Source: JAWLCG01 sp041687295 (GTDB lineage: Bacteria > Planctomycetota > Phycisphaerae > SM23-33 > FEN-1343). Taken from it: a stretch of DNA of 16,747 bases. The first letter of the stretch is position 1, and every line of letters begins with the position of its first letter. The position numbers and the translations under genes were made by a program. The notes beneath the pieces were generated by a model that did not search any database, was not told where the DNA came from, and saw only the letters and a list, made by a program, of their open reading frames with translations. Positions 6,560 through 14,088 of the stretch are shown in pieces. Location of the stretch: positions 1-16,747 of the forward strand of contig JAWLCG010000070.1 in assembly GCA_041687295.1 (NCBI GenBank). Direction: 5' to 3'.

Positions 6560-8872
6560 TCACTCCCCCATCGCCTGCATGAGGGCGGCCATGTCCTTGA
6601 CCAGCGTGTTGGGGTCCTTGCCGCCGAGGTAGCGGATGACGCTCATCTGCCGGCGGTCGCCCGAGCGGGCCAGCAGCTCGATCGCCCGCGCCCGCACCAG
6701 CGGCGACTCATGGGTGGTTACCGGCTTGAGCAGCTCGAGCATCAGCGGCGTGAGCTCCAGGTCGACCATCGCGCCGAGCGTCTGGGCTCGCACGGCCGGG
6801 GGGCTCTGCTGGAGCAGGTACTGCAGCATCGCCAGCAGCTGCGGTTCGAGCAGGTCGAGGTCGGCGGGCACCGCGACGTTGCCGGCCTGGGCGGTCTGGG
6901 CGGTCCGCAGCAGCGAGACGGTCACCTCGGCGGCCTGCATGGCGTCGAGCGTGTCGGGCCCGCGGAACCGCCGCACCAGCCCGGCCAGCGCGCGGTAGTA
7001 GGCCTGAGGCTCGGGCTGGGCGATCAACGGCTGGCGCTCGATCGTGACCGGCTCGGCCCCGACGGGCTCGAGGGTCGGCACGAGCTCCCCGGCCCGCTCG
7101 ACCGGGTCGAGCATGAAGCGGGCGGAGACGCGCACGGTCTCCAGCGGGTGCAGCGCGAGCAGGTCGCCGACGGCCGACCGCTCGAGCCGGACGCGGTGGC
7201 GGAGGCTCTGGCCGGGCTGGAGCCATCGCGGCGCCGGCAGGACCAGCGGCACGATCTGCTCGGCCGAGGCCTCGCCCAGCTCGGCCCGCACCGTCAGCAG
7301 GCCCTGGGGCATGACCAGCCCCGGCTCGCCCAGCGGCACGGCCGAGGGGCCCGGGTTGGTCAGCACGACCTCGACGGCCAGCGGCTCGCCGGGCTGGACC
7401 GACCGCGCCTGGGGCACCAGCTCGACCGAGAGGAACTGCTGGGGCGCCCGGCCCATGGCGAGGACGGCCTCGTCTAGACCGTCGAGTCGCTCGGCGACGG
7501 CCTGGGCCTCGGGCAGCGGGGGAATCGGGACGTTCTGCTCGGCCGCCAGATCGCGGATGGCCCGCCAGCCGGCGCCCGTGCGGGGCAGGTCGGTCGCCAG
7601 GGCGAGGTATCGGGCGCCGCCCGCGTCGTGGCCGGCGGCGTAGGCCCAGCGGGCCAGGGCCCCCAGGGCCTGCGGGTCGCTGGGGGCCAGCGGCTCGAGG
7701 ATGGCCCGGGCCTGGGGCGCCTGGTCGGTCTCGAGCATCGCCAGGGCCCACACGCGTGCCACGGCCGGGGCGTCGGGGGCCTGCTGACGGGCCAGGCCGG
7801 CCCACTCGCGGGCGCGGGCGGGGTCGCGCTGAATCGTCAGGTAGAACCACGCCAGCTGGCTGGCCAGGCCGGCCGGGGCGTCGCCGGCGGTCGAGCCGCC
7901 CTTGACCACCCGCCCCATCGACTCGGCCAACTCGGCCGCGGGCTCGTCCTGGCCCAGGCGCCGGTGCGCCTCGACGACCAGTGCCGCCAGGGCCAGCTGT
8001 TCCGGCCGGGCCGACAGGGCCTCGGCGTAGAGCTCCAGCACCCGCCGGGGCTGGTCGGCGTCGAGCAGGGCCTCGGCCCGGGCCATGCGGTAGACCGGCC
8101 CGAGGGTCTGGGCGGTGACGGCGGCGACGGCCTCGGCGTGGTCGTACAGGCCCAGGGCCCGCTCGTAGAGCCCGACGGCCCGGGCCAGGTTGGCCAGCTC
8201 CAGGATCGTCGTGAGGTGGTTGGGGTCGCCCCGCAGCAGGGCGAGGTTCAGCTCGGCCTGGCGGGCGGGGCTCAGCGGGGCCTCCAGGCGGGCCAGGCCC
8301 ACCAGGGCGCTGGCGGAGGTCGGCTCGAGCTCCAGGGCCTTGAGGTAAAGCGTCCGGGCGTCGCCGGGCCGGCCTTGGGCCTCGGCCAGGGCGCCGAGGT
8401 TCTCCACGGCCAGCGCCCGGAACGCCGCCGGGAACTTCTCCTGGTTAGCCACCTGCAGCAGCAGCCGCTGGCGGGCCTCCGCCGTCGGCAGCGAGGCCAG
8501 GTTGTACCGCAGCCAGCGCCGGGCGACCTGGTAGTCGCCCTGGGCCAGGCCCAGCAGGTAGGCGTCGGACAGGGCTGCATCGCCCAGCTCGCCGGTGGCC
8601 TGGGCCACCTCGGAGATCAGGCGGTAGGCGTCGGTAAGACCCGGGTCCTGCTGCAGGGCCAGCTGGGCCAGCACGCTCGAGCGGCGGGCCTGCAGCAGCA
8701 GGTTGCGATCGGGCACGTGGTCGAGCTGGGCGTCCAGCAGCAGCGCCTCGGCCAGGGCCTTCTGGACCGGCCCGGGCGCTGGCGCGGAGGCCGGCGCGGG
8801 GCTGGCCGGCTGGGCCTGCAGGGCCGGGCTCAGCAGCGTCAGGGCAAGCAGGACGACGATGACGTGTCTCAT
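6560..8872 (-). CDS. Secreted TPR / Ig-like / HEAT protein of unknown function
   Basis: A 770-residue protein that I do not recognise. Residues 1-20 form a signal peptide (hydrophobic core VIVVLLALTLL, likely cleavage after ALQA), followed by a Pro/Ala linker. Residues about 100-415 are alpha-helical repeats with TPR spacing and alanine/leucine patterning. About 480-610 is a beta-rich segment with Ig-like/CARDB character (SVELVPQARSVQPGEPLAVEV, then VRLERS). About 640-765 returns to helical HEAT-like repeats. Its ATG overlaps the TGA of the upstream membrane TPR gene (ATGA, 8869-8872), so it is the last gene of a coupled triplet. It likely works outside the cytoplasm as a scaffold together with the two membrane TPR proteins. 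No catalytic motif is visible. Confidence 0.8.
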   Translation of the reverse strand: MRHVIVVLLALTLLSPALQAQPASPAPASAPAPGPVQKALAEALLLDAQLDHVPDRNLLLQARRSSVLAQLALQQDPGLTDAYRLISEVAQATGELGDAALSDAYLLGLAQGDYQVARRWLRYNLASLPTAEARQRLLLQVANQEKFPAAFRALAVENLGALAEAQGRPGDARTLYLKALELEPTSASALVGLARLEAPLSPARQAELNLALLRGDPNHLTTILELANLARAVGLYERALGLYDHAEAVAAVTAQTLGPVYRMARAEALLDADQPRRVLELYAEALSARPEQLALAALVVEAHRRLGQDEPAAELAESMGRVVKGGSTAGDAPAGLASQLAWFYLTIQRDPARAREWAGLARQQAPDAPAVARVWALAMLETDQAPQARAILEPLAPSDPQALGALARWAYAAGHDAGGARYLALATDLPRTGAGWRAIRDLAAEQNVPIPPLPEAQAVAERLDGLDEAVLAMGRAPQQFLSVELVPQARSVQPGEPLAVEVVLTNPGPSAVPLGEPGLVMPQGLLTVRAELGEASAEQIVPLVLPAPRWLQPGQSLRHRVRLERSAVGDLLALHPLETVRVSARFMLDPVERAGELVPTLEPVGAEPVTIERQPLIAQPEPQAYYRALAGLVRRFRGPDTLDAMQAAEVTVSLLRTAQTAQAGNVAVPADLDLLEPQLLAMLQYLLQQSPPAVRAQTLGAMVDLELTPLMLELLKPVTTHESPLVRARAIELLARSGDRRQMSVIRYLGGKDPNTLVKDMAALMQAMGE

Positions 8873-9753
8873 GCATCACTCCCAGCAGACTTCTCGGCTT
8901 CGTCCGGGCGGGACGGGGCGGACCACGGCAGGTCCAGCCCCTCCGCCGGCAGGGCCTCCAGGCGGGGCAGTCGGGCCACGAGCACCTCGCGATCGGCCAG
9001 CAGCGTCGCCAGCGACCAGAGCCAGTCCCGCTGGGCGGCTCGGCCCGTGTGCTGGCAGCCCAGCGCCAGACAGCCCAGCGCCGCCGCCGACTGCACCGGC
9101 GGCAGGTGGCTGGCCAGCTCGGCCCGTTCGGTCAGGTCGGCGACCAGGCAGTCCCACCGCTCGACGGCCACCTCGTAGTGGCAGCGGGTCAGCAGCAGCG
9201 CCAGCCGTTCGCTTAGCCCCAGCGACTGGCCGTGGAGCCACTCGAGCTGCTCGTAGGCGGCCGTCAGCCGGCCCAGCATCAGCTCGCTGTCGGCCAGCAC
9301 GATCCGCAGGCCATTGATCATGCCCCGCAGCGCCCGGCCCGGACGGTCCAGGGCGAAGCGGCAGAGCGTGACGGCATCGGCGTGCCGGCCCTGCTCATGG
9401 GCCAGCAGCGCCAGGTTCGCTACAGCCAGCATCGGCACAGCCCGGTGCAGACTGAAGCGGCTTGCCGCCGTCAGCAGCGCCTGCTGGGCCAGGTCGGGCC
9501 GGCCGGAGGCGGCGTAGCTCGGCGCCATGTGAACCATCCGCATGCTCGCCGTCGAGCCGAACGAGAGGCCCACCCACGCCCCCAGCGCCGCCAGCACGAC
9601 GATCAGCCAGGTGTTCGGCGTCACGCCCAGCAGGCCCGGGCCCTGCGTGCCCAGCAGGGCCAGCGTGGCCGCCGCCACCAGGCCCCAGCGCAGCAAGCCG
9701 CCCACCAGCAGGCCGCGGCGGATGCGTTGTACGAGTTGGGCGGCGCGGGTCAT
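8869..9753 (-). CDS. Two-TM TPR-like membrane protein, second gene of triplet
   Basis: A 294-residue protein of unknown function. Two hydrophobic segments at about residues 15-35 and 48-66 probably cross the membrane. The remainder (about 75-275) is helical with TPR-like repeats, for example ALLTAASRFSLHRAVPMLAVA and ALLAHEQGRHADAVTLCRFAL. The tail is acidic (DEAEKSAGSDA). ATG 9753 overlaps the upstream stop as ATGA, and its own stop overlaps the downstream ATG in the same way. A longer open frame in this phase reaches 10638, but that part is a shadow of the upstream gene. Its layout (two N-terminal TM helices followed by TPR-like helices, about 290 residues) matches the product of the upstream gene, so the two may be ancient paralogues. 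Confidence 0.8.
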   Translation of the reverse strand: MTRAAQLVQRIRRGLLVGGLLRWGLVAAATLALLGTQGPGLLGVTPNTWLIVVLAALGAWVGLSFGSTASMRMVHMAPSYAASGRPDLAQQALLTAASRFSLHRAVPMLAVANLALLAHEQGRHADAVTLCRFALDRPGRALRGMINGLRIVLADSELMLGRLTAAYEQLEWLHGQSLGLSERLALLLTRCHYEVAVERWDCLVADLTERAELASHLPPVQSAAALGCLALGCQHTGRAAQRDWLWSLATLLADREVLVARLPRLEALPAEGLDLPWSAPSRPDEAEKSAGSDA

Positions 9754-10631
9754 AGCGGGCTCTCCGCGGGCGCCAGTCGGCGGTCCAGGCCGGCCAGCTC
9801 GGGGTAGCGCTGCGCGAGCCGATCGGGCGGCATCAGGCGGGTGGCGCAGTCGTAGAACCGCCCGGCCCGCTCGTCGCAGCCCAGCTCGGCCAGGGCCAGC
9901 GCCAGCAGGCCGTAGGCGTAGGCGGCCCGGAAACCCAGGTGCCGCCGGGCGCGGTCGGCCAGGCGGTCGGCCTGCTCGACGGCGGCGGCGTAGTTGCGGG
10001 TCTGGACGTCGCGATAGGTGCCCGCCAGGGCGGCCAGCGTGGCCATCGGCTCGATCAGCGGCGCCGTCCGCAGCCGGTCCAGCAGGCCGTTGGCGTCGGT
10101 CAGTCGCCCCGCCAGCAGCAGGCTGTTGGCCTGGGCGGCCAGGGCCCACTGGTGCTGGGCCGGGTCGGCCGGGCTGGACAGGACCTCCTGGTACACCGCG
10201 ACGACCGCGTCGTGCAGACCCCGATGGTCGGCCACCCGCCCCAGCGCCAGCAGCGCCGAGACGCGGGCCCCGGGCGGCTCGAGTGGGCCGGCCAGCAGCT
10301 GCTCCAGCGCCGGCTCGGCCCGGTCCCACTGGCCCATCTGCACGGCCTGGATGGCCTGGGCGTGCAACCCCGCCACCCGCCGCAACCGGCGACCGAACCA
10401 CCAGCCCACGCCCACCGTACCCATCAGCAACAGCAACGGCACCGTCTGCAGCCCAACCGACGCGTCCGCCGGCATGATCAGCAGCAGCCCCAGCGCCAGG
10501 CCGATCAGGACCATCGGCGCCAGCCGCCCCCAGCGGACCCAGCCGCCACCAGTTGGCCGAGAGCCCACCACCAGCCGCTCGACGTCCGCCTCGCTGAGCC
10601 CCCCCGCCAGATTGGTGCTGTCCATCGCCAT
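9750..10631 (-). CDS. Two-TM TPR-like membrane protein, first gene of triplet
   Basis: A 293-residue protein of unknown function. A hydrophilic N-terminus of about 36 residues is followed by two membrane segments (about 37-53 and 62-79) and then TPR-like helices to the end, such as LLALGRVADHRGLHDAVVAVY and AQANSLLLAGRLTDANGLL. I use ATG 10631; a second in-frame ATG at 10625 is equally possible because the upstream GAGTG is a weak ribosome-binding site for either. The gene starts 51 bases past the lgt stop, and its TGA overlaps the next ATG (9750-9753). It may share a transcript with panC-panD-lgt. The order of three coupled genes, two membrane TPR proteins then a secreted TPR/HEAT protein, points to one complex at or across the membrane. 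Confidence 0.8.
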   Translation of the reverse strand: MAMDSTNLAGGLSEADVERLVVGSRPTGGGWVRWGRLAPMVLIGLALGLLLIMPADASVGLQTVPLLLLMGTVGVGWWFGRRLRRVAGLHAQAIQAVQMGQWDRAEPALEQLLAGPLEPPGARVSALLALGRVADHRGLHDAVVAVYQEVLSSPADPAQHQWALAAQANSLLLAGRLTDANGLLDRLRTAPLIEPMATLAALAGTYRDVQTRNYAAAVEQADRLADRARRHLGFRAAYAYGLLALALAELGCDERAGRFYDCATRLMPPDRLAQRYPELAGLDRRLAPAESPL

Positions 10632-10682
10632 CGGTCACTCATTTCTGTCTGAACGGGCCGGGGCCGTGGCCACCCGACCGCC

Positions 10683-11951
10683 CTACCGCGCTCGGCTGGT
10701 CGGGCGGCGCTTGCGGGAGGGGGCGTTGTCCGCCTCGACCTTGGCCAGCTCGGCCTGCCGCTGCTGCCAGTCCGGACCCGCCGAGCGAGGCAGCCACCGC
10801 AGCGCCACCAGCATCGCCACGCCGAACGCCAGCAGCACAATGCACTTGATCTGCGCCGGCGTCAGGACCATGCCCGGGTTGTCGTCGCGAATGTACTCCA
10901 GCACGAACCGCGTGATCGGGTAGAGCACGAAGGTCATCGCGAAGACCTGCCCCTCCCGCGTCCGCAGCCGGTAGAGGCCCGTCAGCAGGCCCGCCAGCAC
11001 CAGCGCGTTGACGATGCCGTACGCCTGGGCCGGGTGCACCGGCCGCGAGTGGGCGTGTCGGCCGGCGGCCAGCTCGGCCGGGGTGGACAGCTCCGACGGG
11101 GGCCGAAGGCGCGCCCGGCCGCCGTCGGTCTCGACCAGCGCACCGGGCAACTGCTCGGGCTCGAGCTGGCCCTGGTGAAACTGATGGCTGAACACCGGCG
11201 AGACGTGGCTGGCCGGGGGGTAGCCCTCGCCGTGGGCGTGCACCAGCGGCCGGGCCGCGTAGGGAAACTCCACCGCCAGCGGATAGTCCACATCGCACGT
11301 GCCGCCGAAGCAGCAGCCGTTGAGCAGACAGCCCATCCGCCCGAACGCCAGGCCCACCATGCAGCTGATGGCCAGGATGTCCAGGAACCGCCGCACCGGC
11401 AGCTTGCGCAGGCGAAGGTAGACCAGCACCGCCAGCAAGGCCAGGATCAGCCCGCCGTCGAAGACCAGCCCGCCGGAGCTGAGGCGGGCGACCTCGGTCA
11501 GCCGCTCGCCCAGGCTGCCATGGCTCATCGGCGAGAGCGGGTCGCTCCAGTGCTCGAAGACGTAGCTGAGCCTCGCGCCCACCACGCCGCCGACCAGAGC
11601 GATAATGCCCAGGGCGTTGATGACCTCGGGGTTCTCGCCGGCCCGGCGGGTGCGCCAGCGGGCCAGGGCGATGGCGGCCAGGAAGCCCAGGGCCATCATC
11701 AGCCCGTAGCTGTGGACCTGCCCGACGACGACCATCAGTGCAGCGGCCGACGCGGCCAGGGCGGCCACCAGGGCCCACTCGGCCAGACTCGGCCATCGCC
11801 CGGTGCGGACGGCGCGGCGACGGCTCAGCACGCCGGCCAGCCACAGGCCCAGCCCCACCAGCGCCAGGGCCAGGGAGACCTTGACCAGCGGCGAGTCCAG
11901 CGGCACGCCGAAGGGCCGCCAGTCCGTCAGGTCGATGAGCATCGGTCGCAT
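10683..11951 (-). CDS. lgt: Prolipoprotein diacylglyceryl transferase (Lgt) homologue, long form
   Basis: Lgt transfers diacylglycerol from phosphatidylglycerol to the lipobox cysteine in the inner membrane. The 422-residue product is much longer than the usual 260-300. It has about 75 extra N-terminal residues with two hydrophobic helices (about 25-41, 58-76) and roughly 80-90 extra residues at about 225-305, between the core motif and HPAQAYG. Family motifs: HSYGLMMALGF (80-90), GARLSYV (125-131), SGGLVFDGG (159-167), GRMGCLLNGCCFGG (204-217), HPAQAYG (306-312), ITRFVLEYIR (346-355). Positions equivalent to E. coli H103 and N146 appear to be Asp and Cys, so activity is likely but not certain. 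ATG 11951 was chosen, 29 bases after panD; another ATG lies at 11942. The basic, hydrophilic tail after 390 is probably cytoplasmic. Confidence 0.85.
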   Translation of the reverse strand: MRPMLIDLTDWRPFGVPLDSPLVKVSLALALVGLGLWLAGVLSRRRAVRTGRWPSLAEWALVAALAASAAALMVVVGQVHSYGLMMALGFLAAIALARWRTRRAGENPEVINALGIIALVGGVVGARLSYVFEHWSDPLSPMSHGSLGERLTEVARLSSGGLVFDGGLILALLAVLVYLRLRKLPVRRFLDILAISCMVGLAFGRMGCLLNGCCFGGTCDVDYPLAVEFPYAARPLVHAHGEGYPPASHVSPVFSHQFHQGQLEPEQLPGALVETDGGRARLRPPSELSTPAELAAGRHAHSRPVHPAQAYGIVNALVLAGLLTGLYRLRTREGQVFAMTFVLYPITRFVLEYIRDDNPGMVLTPAQIKCIVLLAFGVAMLVALRWLPRSAGPDWQQRQAELAKVEADNAPSRKRRPTSRAR

Positions 11952-11980
11952 GAGCACTTCCCGCCGGCGCGCGGCGTGGT

Positions 11981-12337
11981 CTAGAGCGTCTTGAGGATCG
12001 TGTTGCGGTCGTCCACCAGGACGATCCGGGGGCGGTGGGTCTGGCGCTCGGCCTCGTCGAGCAGACTGAAGGCCATAATGATCACCTGGTCGCCGACGTC
12101 CACGAGCCGGGCGGCCGCCCCGTTGATGCAGATCGTGCCGCTGCCCCGCTCGCCGGCGATGACGTAGGTCTCGTGCCGCGTGCCGTTGGCCAGGTTGGCC
12201 ACCAGGACGCACTCCCACTCGGCCAGGTCGGCGGCGTCCAGCAGGTCGCGGTCGATCGTGATCGAACCAATGTAGTTCAGGTCGGCCTCGGTGACCGTGG
12301 CGCGGTGGATCTTGGATGTCAGAATCTTACGTAGCAT
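11981..12337 (-). CDS. panD: Aspartate 1-decarboxylase PanD
   Basis: PanD makes beta-alanine from L-aspartate for pantothenate synthesis. It is made as a proenzyme that cleaves itself between G24 and S25, the serine becoming the pyruvoyl cofactor; the motif YIGSITID is intact at residues 22-29. K9 (TSKIH) and the later GTICINGAAA segment are also typical. Length of 118 residues is normal. The gene follows panC after 51 bases and precedes lgt by 29. A short motif resembling a -10 box (TAGAAT) lies at the panC stop and is shared with the dapL promoter region, so panD may have its own start of transcription. The ribosome-binding site is weak (GGGAA). Confidence 0.95.
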   Translation of the reverse strand: MLRKILTSKIHRATVTEADLNYIGSITIDRDLLDAADLAEWECVLVANLANGTRHETYVIAGERGSGTICINGAAARLVDVGDQVIIMAFSLLDEAERQTHRPRIVLVDDRNTILKTL

Positions 12338-12388
12338 GGTTGTTCCCGACTGGACTCCGCACGACTCGCTTGATGCAAGACCGCCATT

Positions 12389-13252
12389 CTACGAAACCGG
12401 CGCGTCCGGGTCCACCCGCAGATTGTCGATCAGCCTGGCCGAGGCGAACCGCACCGCCACCGCCAGCAGCACCGGAGCGGCGACCGCCTCGACGGGCTCG
12501 AGCGTGTCCGGGGCGACCACCGCCACGTAGTCAAGCTCGCCCAGCGGGGCCCGCTCGGCCAGCGTGTCGCGAATGGCCCCGGCCAGTTGCTCGGCCGACC
12601 GCACACCGCCCCGCGCCCGCGCCGCGGCCGTCTGCAGCGCCTCGTGCAGGGCCGGCGCCTGGGCCCGCTCCTGGGCTGACAGGTACCGGTTCCGACTCGA
12701 CAGGGCCAGGCCGTCGCCCTCGCGGACGATCGGGCAGACGCGGACCTCCAGCGGGAAGTCCAGGTCGCGCACCATCCGCCGGATGACGGCCGCCTGCTGG
12801 GCGTCCTTCTGCCCGAAGTAGGCGGCGTCGGGCATCGCGATGTGGAACAGCTTGGCCACCACCGTGCAGACGCCGTCGAAGTGCCCCGGCCGATCCGCCC
12901 CGCACAGGCCCTCCGTCAGGCCGCTGACGTGCACGACCGTCCGGCCCGGCTCGGGGTACATCTCCTCGACGCTCGGCGCGAAGACGGCCCCGGCCCCGTG
13001 GGCGTGACAAAGCTCCAGATCGGCCTCGAGCGTGCGGGGGTACTTGGCCAGGTCCTCGGTCGGGCCGAACTGCGTCGGGTTCACGAAGATCGTCACCACC
13101 GTGAAGTGCCCCTCGGCGACCGAGGCGTCAACCAGGCTGGCATGGCCCGCGTGCAGGGCGCCCATCGTCGGCACCAGGCCGATCGTCCGACCGGTCGAGC
13201 GAGCCAGCCGTACACGCCGCCGCAGGTCGTCTATCGTGTTGCAGATGTCCAT
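12389..13252 (-). CDS. panC: Pantothenate synthetase PanC
   Basis: PanC joins pantoate and beta-alanine with ATP, through a pantoyl-adenylate, in the last step to pantothenate. The 287-residue product has the HIGH-like PTMGALHAGH at 28-37, FVNPTQFGPTEDL, YFGQKDAQQAAVIRRM and the KMSKS-like SSRNRYL, all expected of an active enzyme. ATG 13252 is preceded six bases away by GGAGAGG, which fixes the start; the frame stays open to 13462, but only by reading through the inverted palindromic repeats. PanD directly downstream supplies its beta-alanine. panB and panE are not in the window. Confidence 0.96.
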   Translation of the reverse strand: MDICNTIDDLRRRVRLARSTGRTIGLVPTMGALHAGHASLVDASVAEGHFTVVTIFVNPTQFGPTEDLAKYPRTLEADLELCHAHGAGAVFAPSVEEMYPEPGRTVVHVSGLTEGLCGADRPGHFDGVCTVVAKLFHIAMPDAAYFGQKDAQQAAVIRRMVRDLDFPLEVRVCPIVREGDGLALSSRNRYLSAQERAQAPALHEALQTAAARARGGVRSAEQLAGAIRDTLAERAPLGELDYVAVVAPDTLEPVEAVAAPVLLAVAVRFASARLIDNLRVDPDAPVS

Positions 13253-13258
13253 CGTTCG

Positions 13259-13265
13259 CCTCTCC
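13259..13265 (-). promoter_or_regulatory. Strong ribosome-binding site of panC
   Basis: GGAGAGG on the minus strand, six bases before ATG 13252. It decides the panC start against longer in-frame alternatives that read through the repeats. Confidence 0.8.
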
Positions 13266-13289
13266 AAGGGCGTTGCCGGGGCGCCCCTC

Positions 13290-13318
13290 ATATGGCCCCC
13301 GGCATGCCGGGGGTCTTC
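13290..13318 (-). repeat. 29-nt palindromic repeat, copy 2 (inverted)
   Basis: Read on the minus strand it is GAAGA, the stem CCCCCGGC (13313-13306), AT, GCCGGGGG (13303-13296), then CCATAT. Relative to the other copies the fifth stem base is C instead of G and its partner is G instead of C, so pairing is preserved. It lies about 40 bases upstream of the panC start. Confidence 0.85.
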
Positions 13319-13405
13319 TTCACCCCCGGGTCCCGGAGCGTCCGAGCACTCAGAAGCGTCCCGGTGCCGTGGCTGCGGCGTTTGCAGCCAAGTCTTTGCG
13401 CCATC

Positions 13406-13434
13406 GAAGACCCCGGGCAAGCCCGGGGCTATAT
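13406..13434 (+). repeat. 29-nt palindromic repeat, copy 3
   Basis: GAAGA, stem CCCCGGGC (13411-13418), AA, GCCCGGGG (13421-13428), CTATAT. It is identical to the copy at 5319-5347, 8 kb away. It lies about 50 bases past the stop of the deoxynucleoside kinase gene. Confidence 0.85.
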
Positions 13435-13485
13435 AGGGTCCCGTGGCGGGGCCCGGCGCCATCGGAGGGCGGGGCTCCGCGAGTG

Positions 13486-14088
13486 TTACGCGGGGCTGGG
13501 GGCAATGGTTTGCAGTTGCTCCAGCAGCCAGGCCTGCTCGTCGGGGCGGCGAAGGTCCTGGCGGGCGATGTCGACGGCGACCACCGGACAGGGCGCGTCG
13601 GCGACGAGGGCCTGATACTCCCGCCGCAGCCGGCCGAGGAATTCGGTGCCGAACAGCGCCTCGAAGGGCCGGCCCCGCCGGGCGACCCGCTCGACGAGCA
13701 GCTCGACGGGCCCGTCCAGGTGCACCAGCACGTCGGGGCCGTGGACACAGCCGGCCAGCTGGGCGTTGACGCGGCGGTAGGTCTCCAGCTCCTCGCCCGC
13801 CAGCCAGACCCGCGCGTACAGGGCGTCCTGCAGGTAGGTGTAGTCGCTCACGACGGTGCCGGCCTCGGGCCAGCTCAGATCCAGCAGCTGCTGCGTTCGG
13901 CCCAGCAGGTACTGCAGCTGGGCGGCCAGGCGAAGCTCCGTATGGCCCAGGAAGCCCGGGGCCAGGAACGGGTTGCCCGCGAAGTCCTCCAGCACGAGCC
14001 TCGCCCCCAGGCGGGGCGCCAGCCAGTGGGCGACGGTCGTCTTGCCCGAGCCGGGCGGGCCGACCAGGCTGATCAGGCGGGCACTCAT
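13486..14088 (-). CDS. Deoxynucleoside kinase family protein
   Basis: A 200-residue P-loop kinase that should phosphorylate a deoxynucleoside for dNTP salvage. The Walker A GPPGSGKT is at residues 10-17. The LEDFAGNPFL segment (about 33-42) matches the family's acidic residue followed by NPFL. VSDYTYLQDALYA (about 81-93) carries the region equivalent to the DRS-like motif, and an arginine-rich LID (VARRGRPFE) follows. Length is normal for bacterial dNKs. ATG 14088 overlaps the folK TGA (ATGA, 14085-14088), so the two are translationally coupled. Which deoxynucleoside is used cannot be told. Other small P-loop kinases are possible, but the NPFL and LID features favour dNK. Confidence 0.86.
   Translation of the reverse strand: MSARLISLVGPPGSGKTTVAHWLAPRLGARLVLEDFAGNPFLAPGFLGHTELRLAAQLQYLLGRTQQLLDLSWPEAGTVVSDYTYLQDALYARVWLAGEELETYRRVNAQLAGCVHGPDVLVHLDGPVELLVERVARRGRPFEALFGTEFLGRLRREYQALVADAPCPVVAVDIARQDLRRPDEQAWLLEQLQTIAPSPA

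Larger units (their letters stand above)
13290..13434. mobile_element. 145-bp element with 29-nt terminal inverted repeats (BIME/MITE-like)
   Basis: Two copies of the 29-nt repeat face each other at 13290-13318 and 13406-13434, leaving 87 bases between them with no coding potential that I can recognise. This resembles a paired REP/BIME unit or a very small non-autonomous element. No target-site duplication is obvious and no transposase is in the window. It fills the gap between the deoxynucleoside kinase gene and panC. Confidence 0.5.

Noticed and set aside
6560..10631. TPR triplet as a Bat aerotolerance operon
   Set aside because: No VWA domain, MoxR ATPase or DUF58 gene is present in or near the triplet.
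8869..10638. A 589-residue open frame suggesting one large protein
   Set aside because: Its upstream half is a Gly/Arg/Ala-rich shadow of the well-patterned 293-residue membrane TPR gene. The real gene starts at ATG 9753, which overlaps the upstream stop.
13253..13462. N-terminal extension of PanC through the inverted repeats
   Set aside because: A strong ribosome-binding site precedes ATG 13252 and the family N-terminus matches that start. The extension only translates the repeats.
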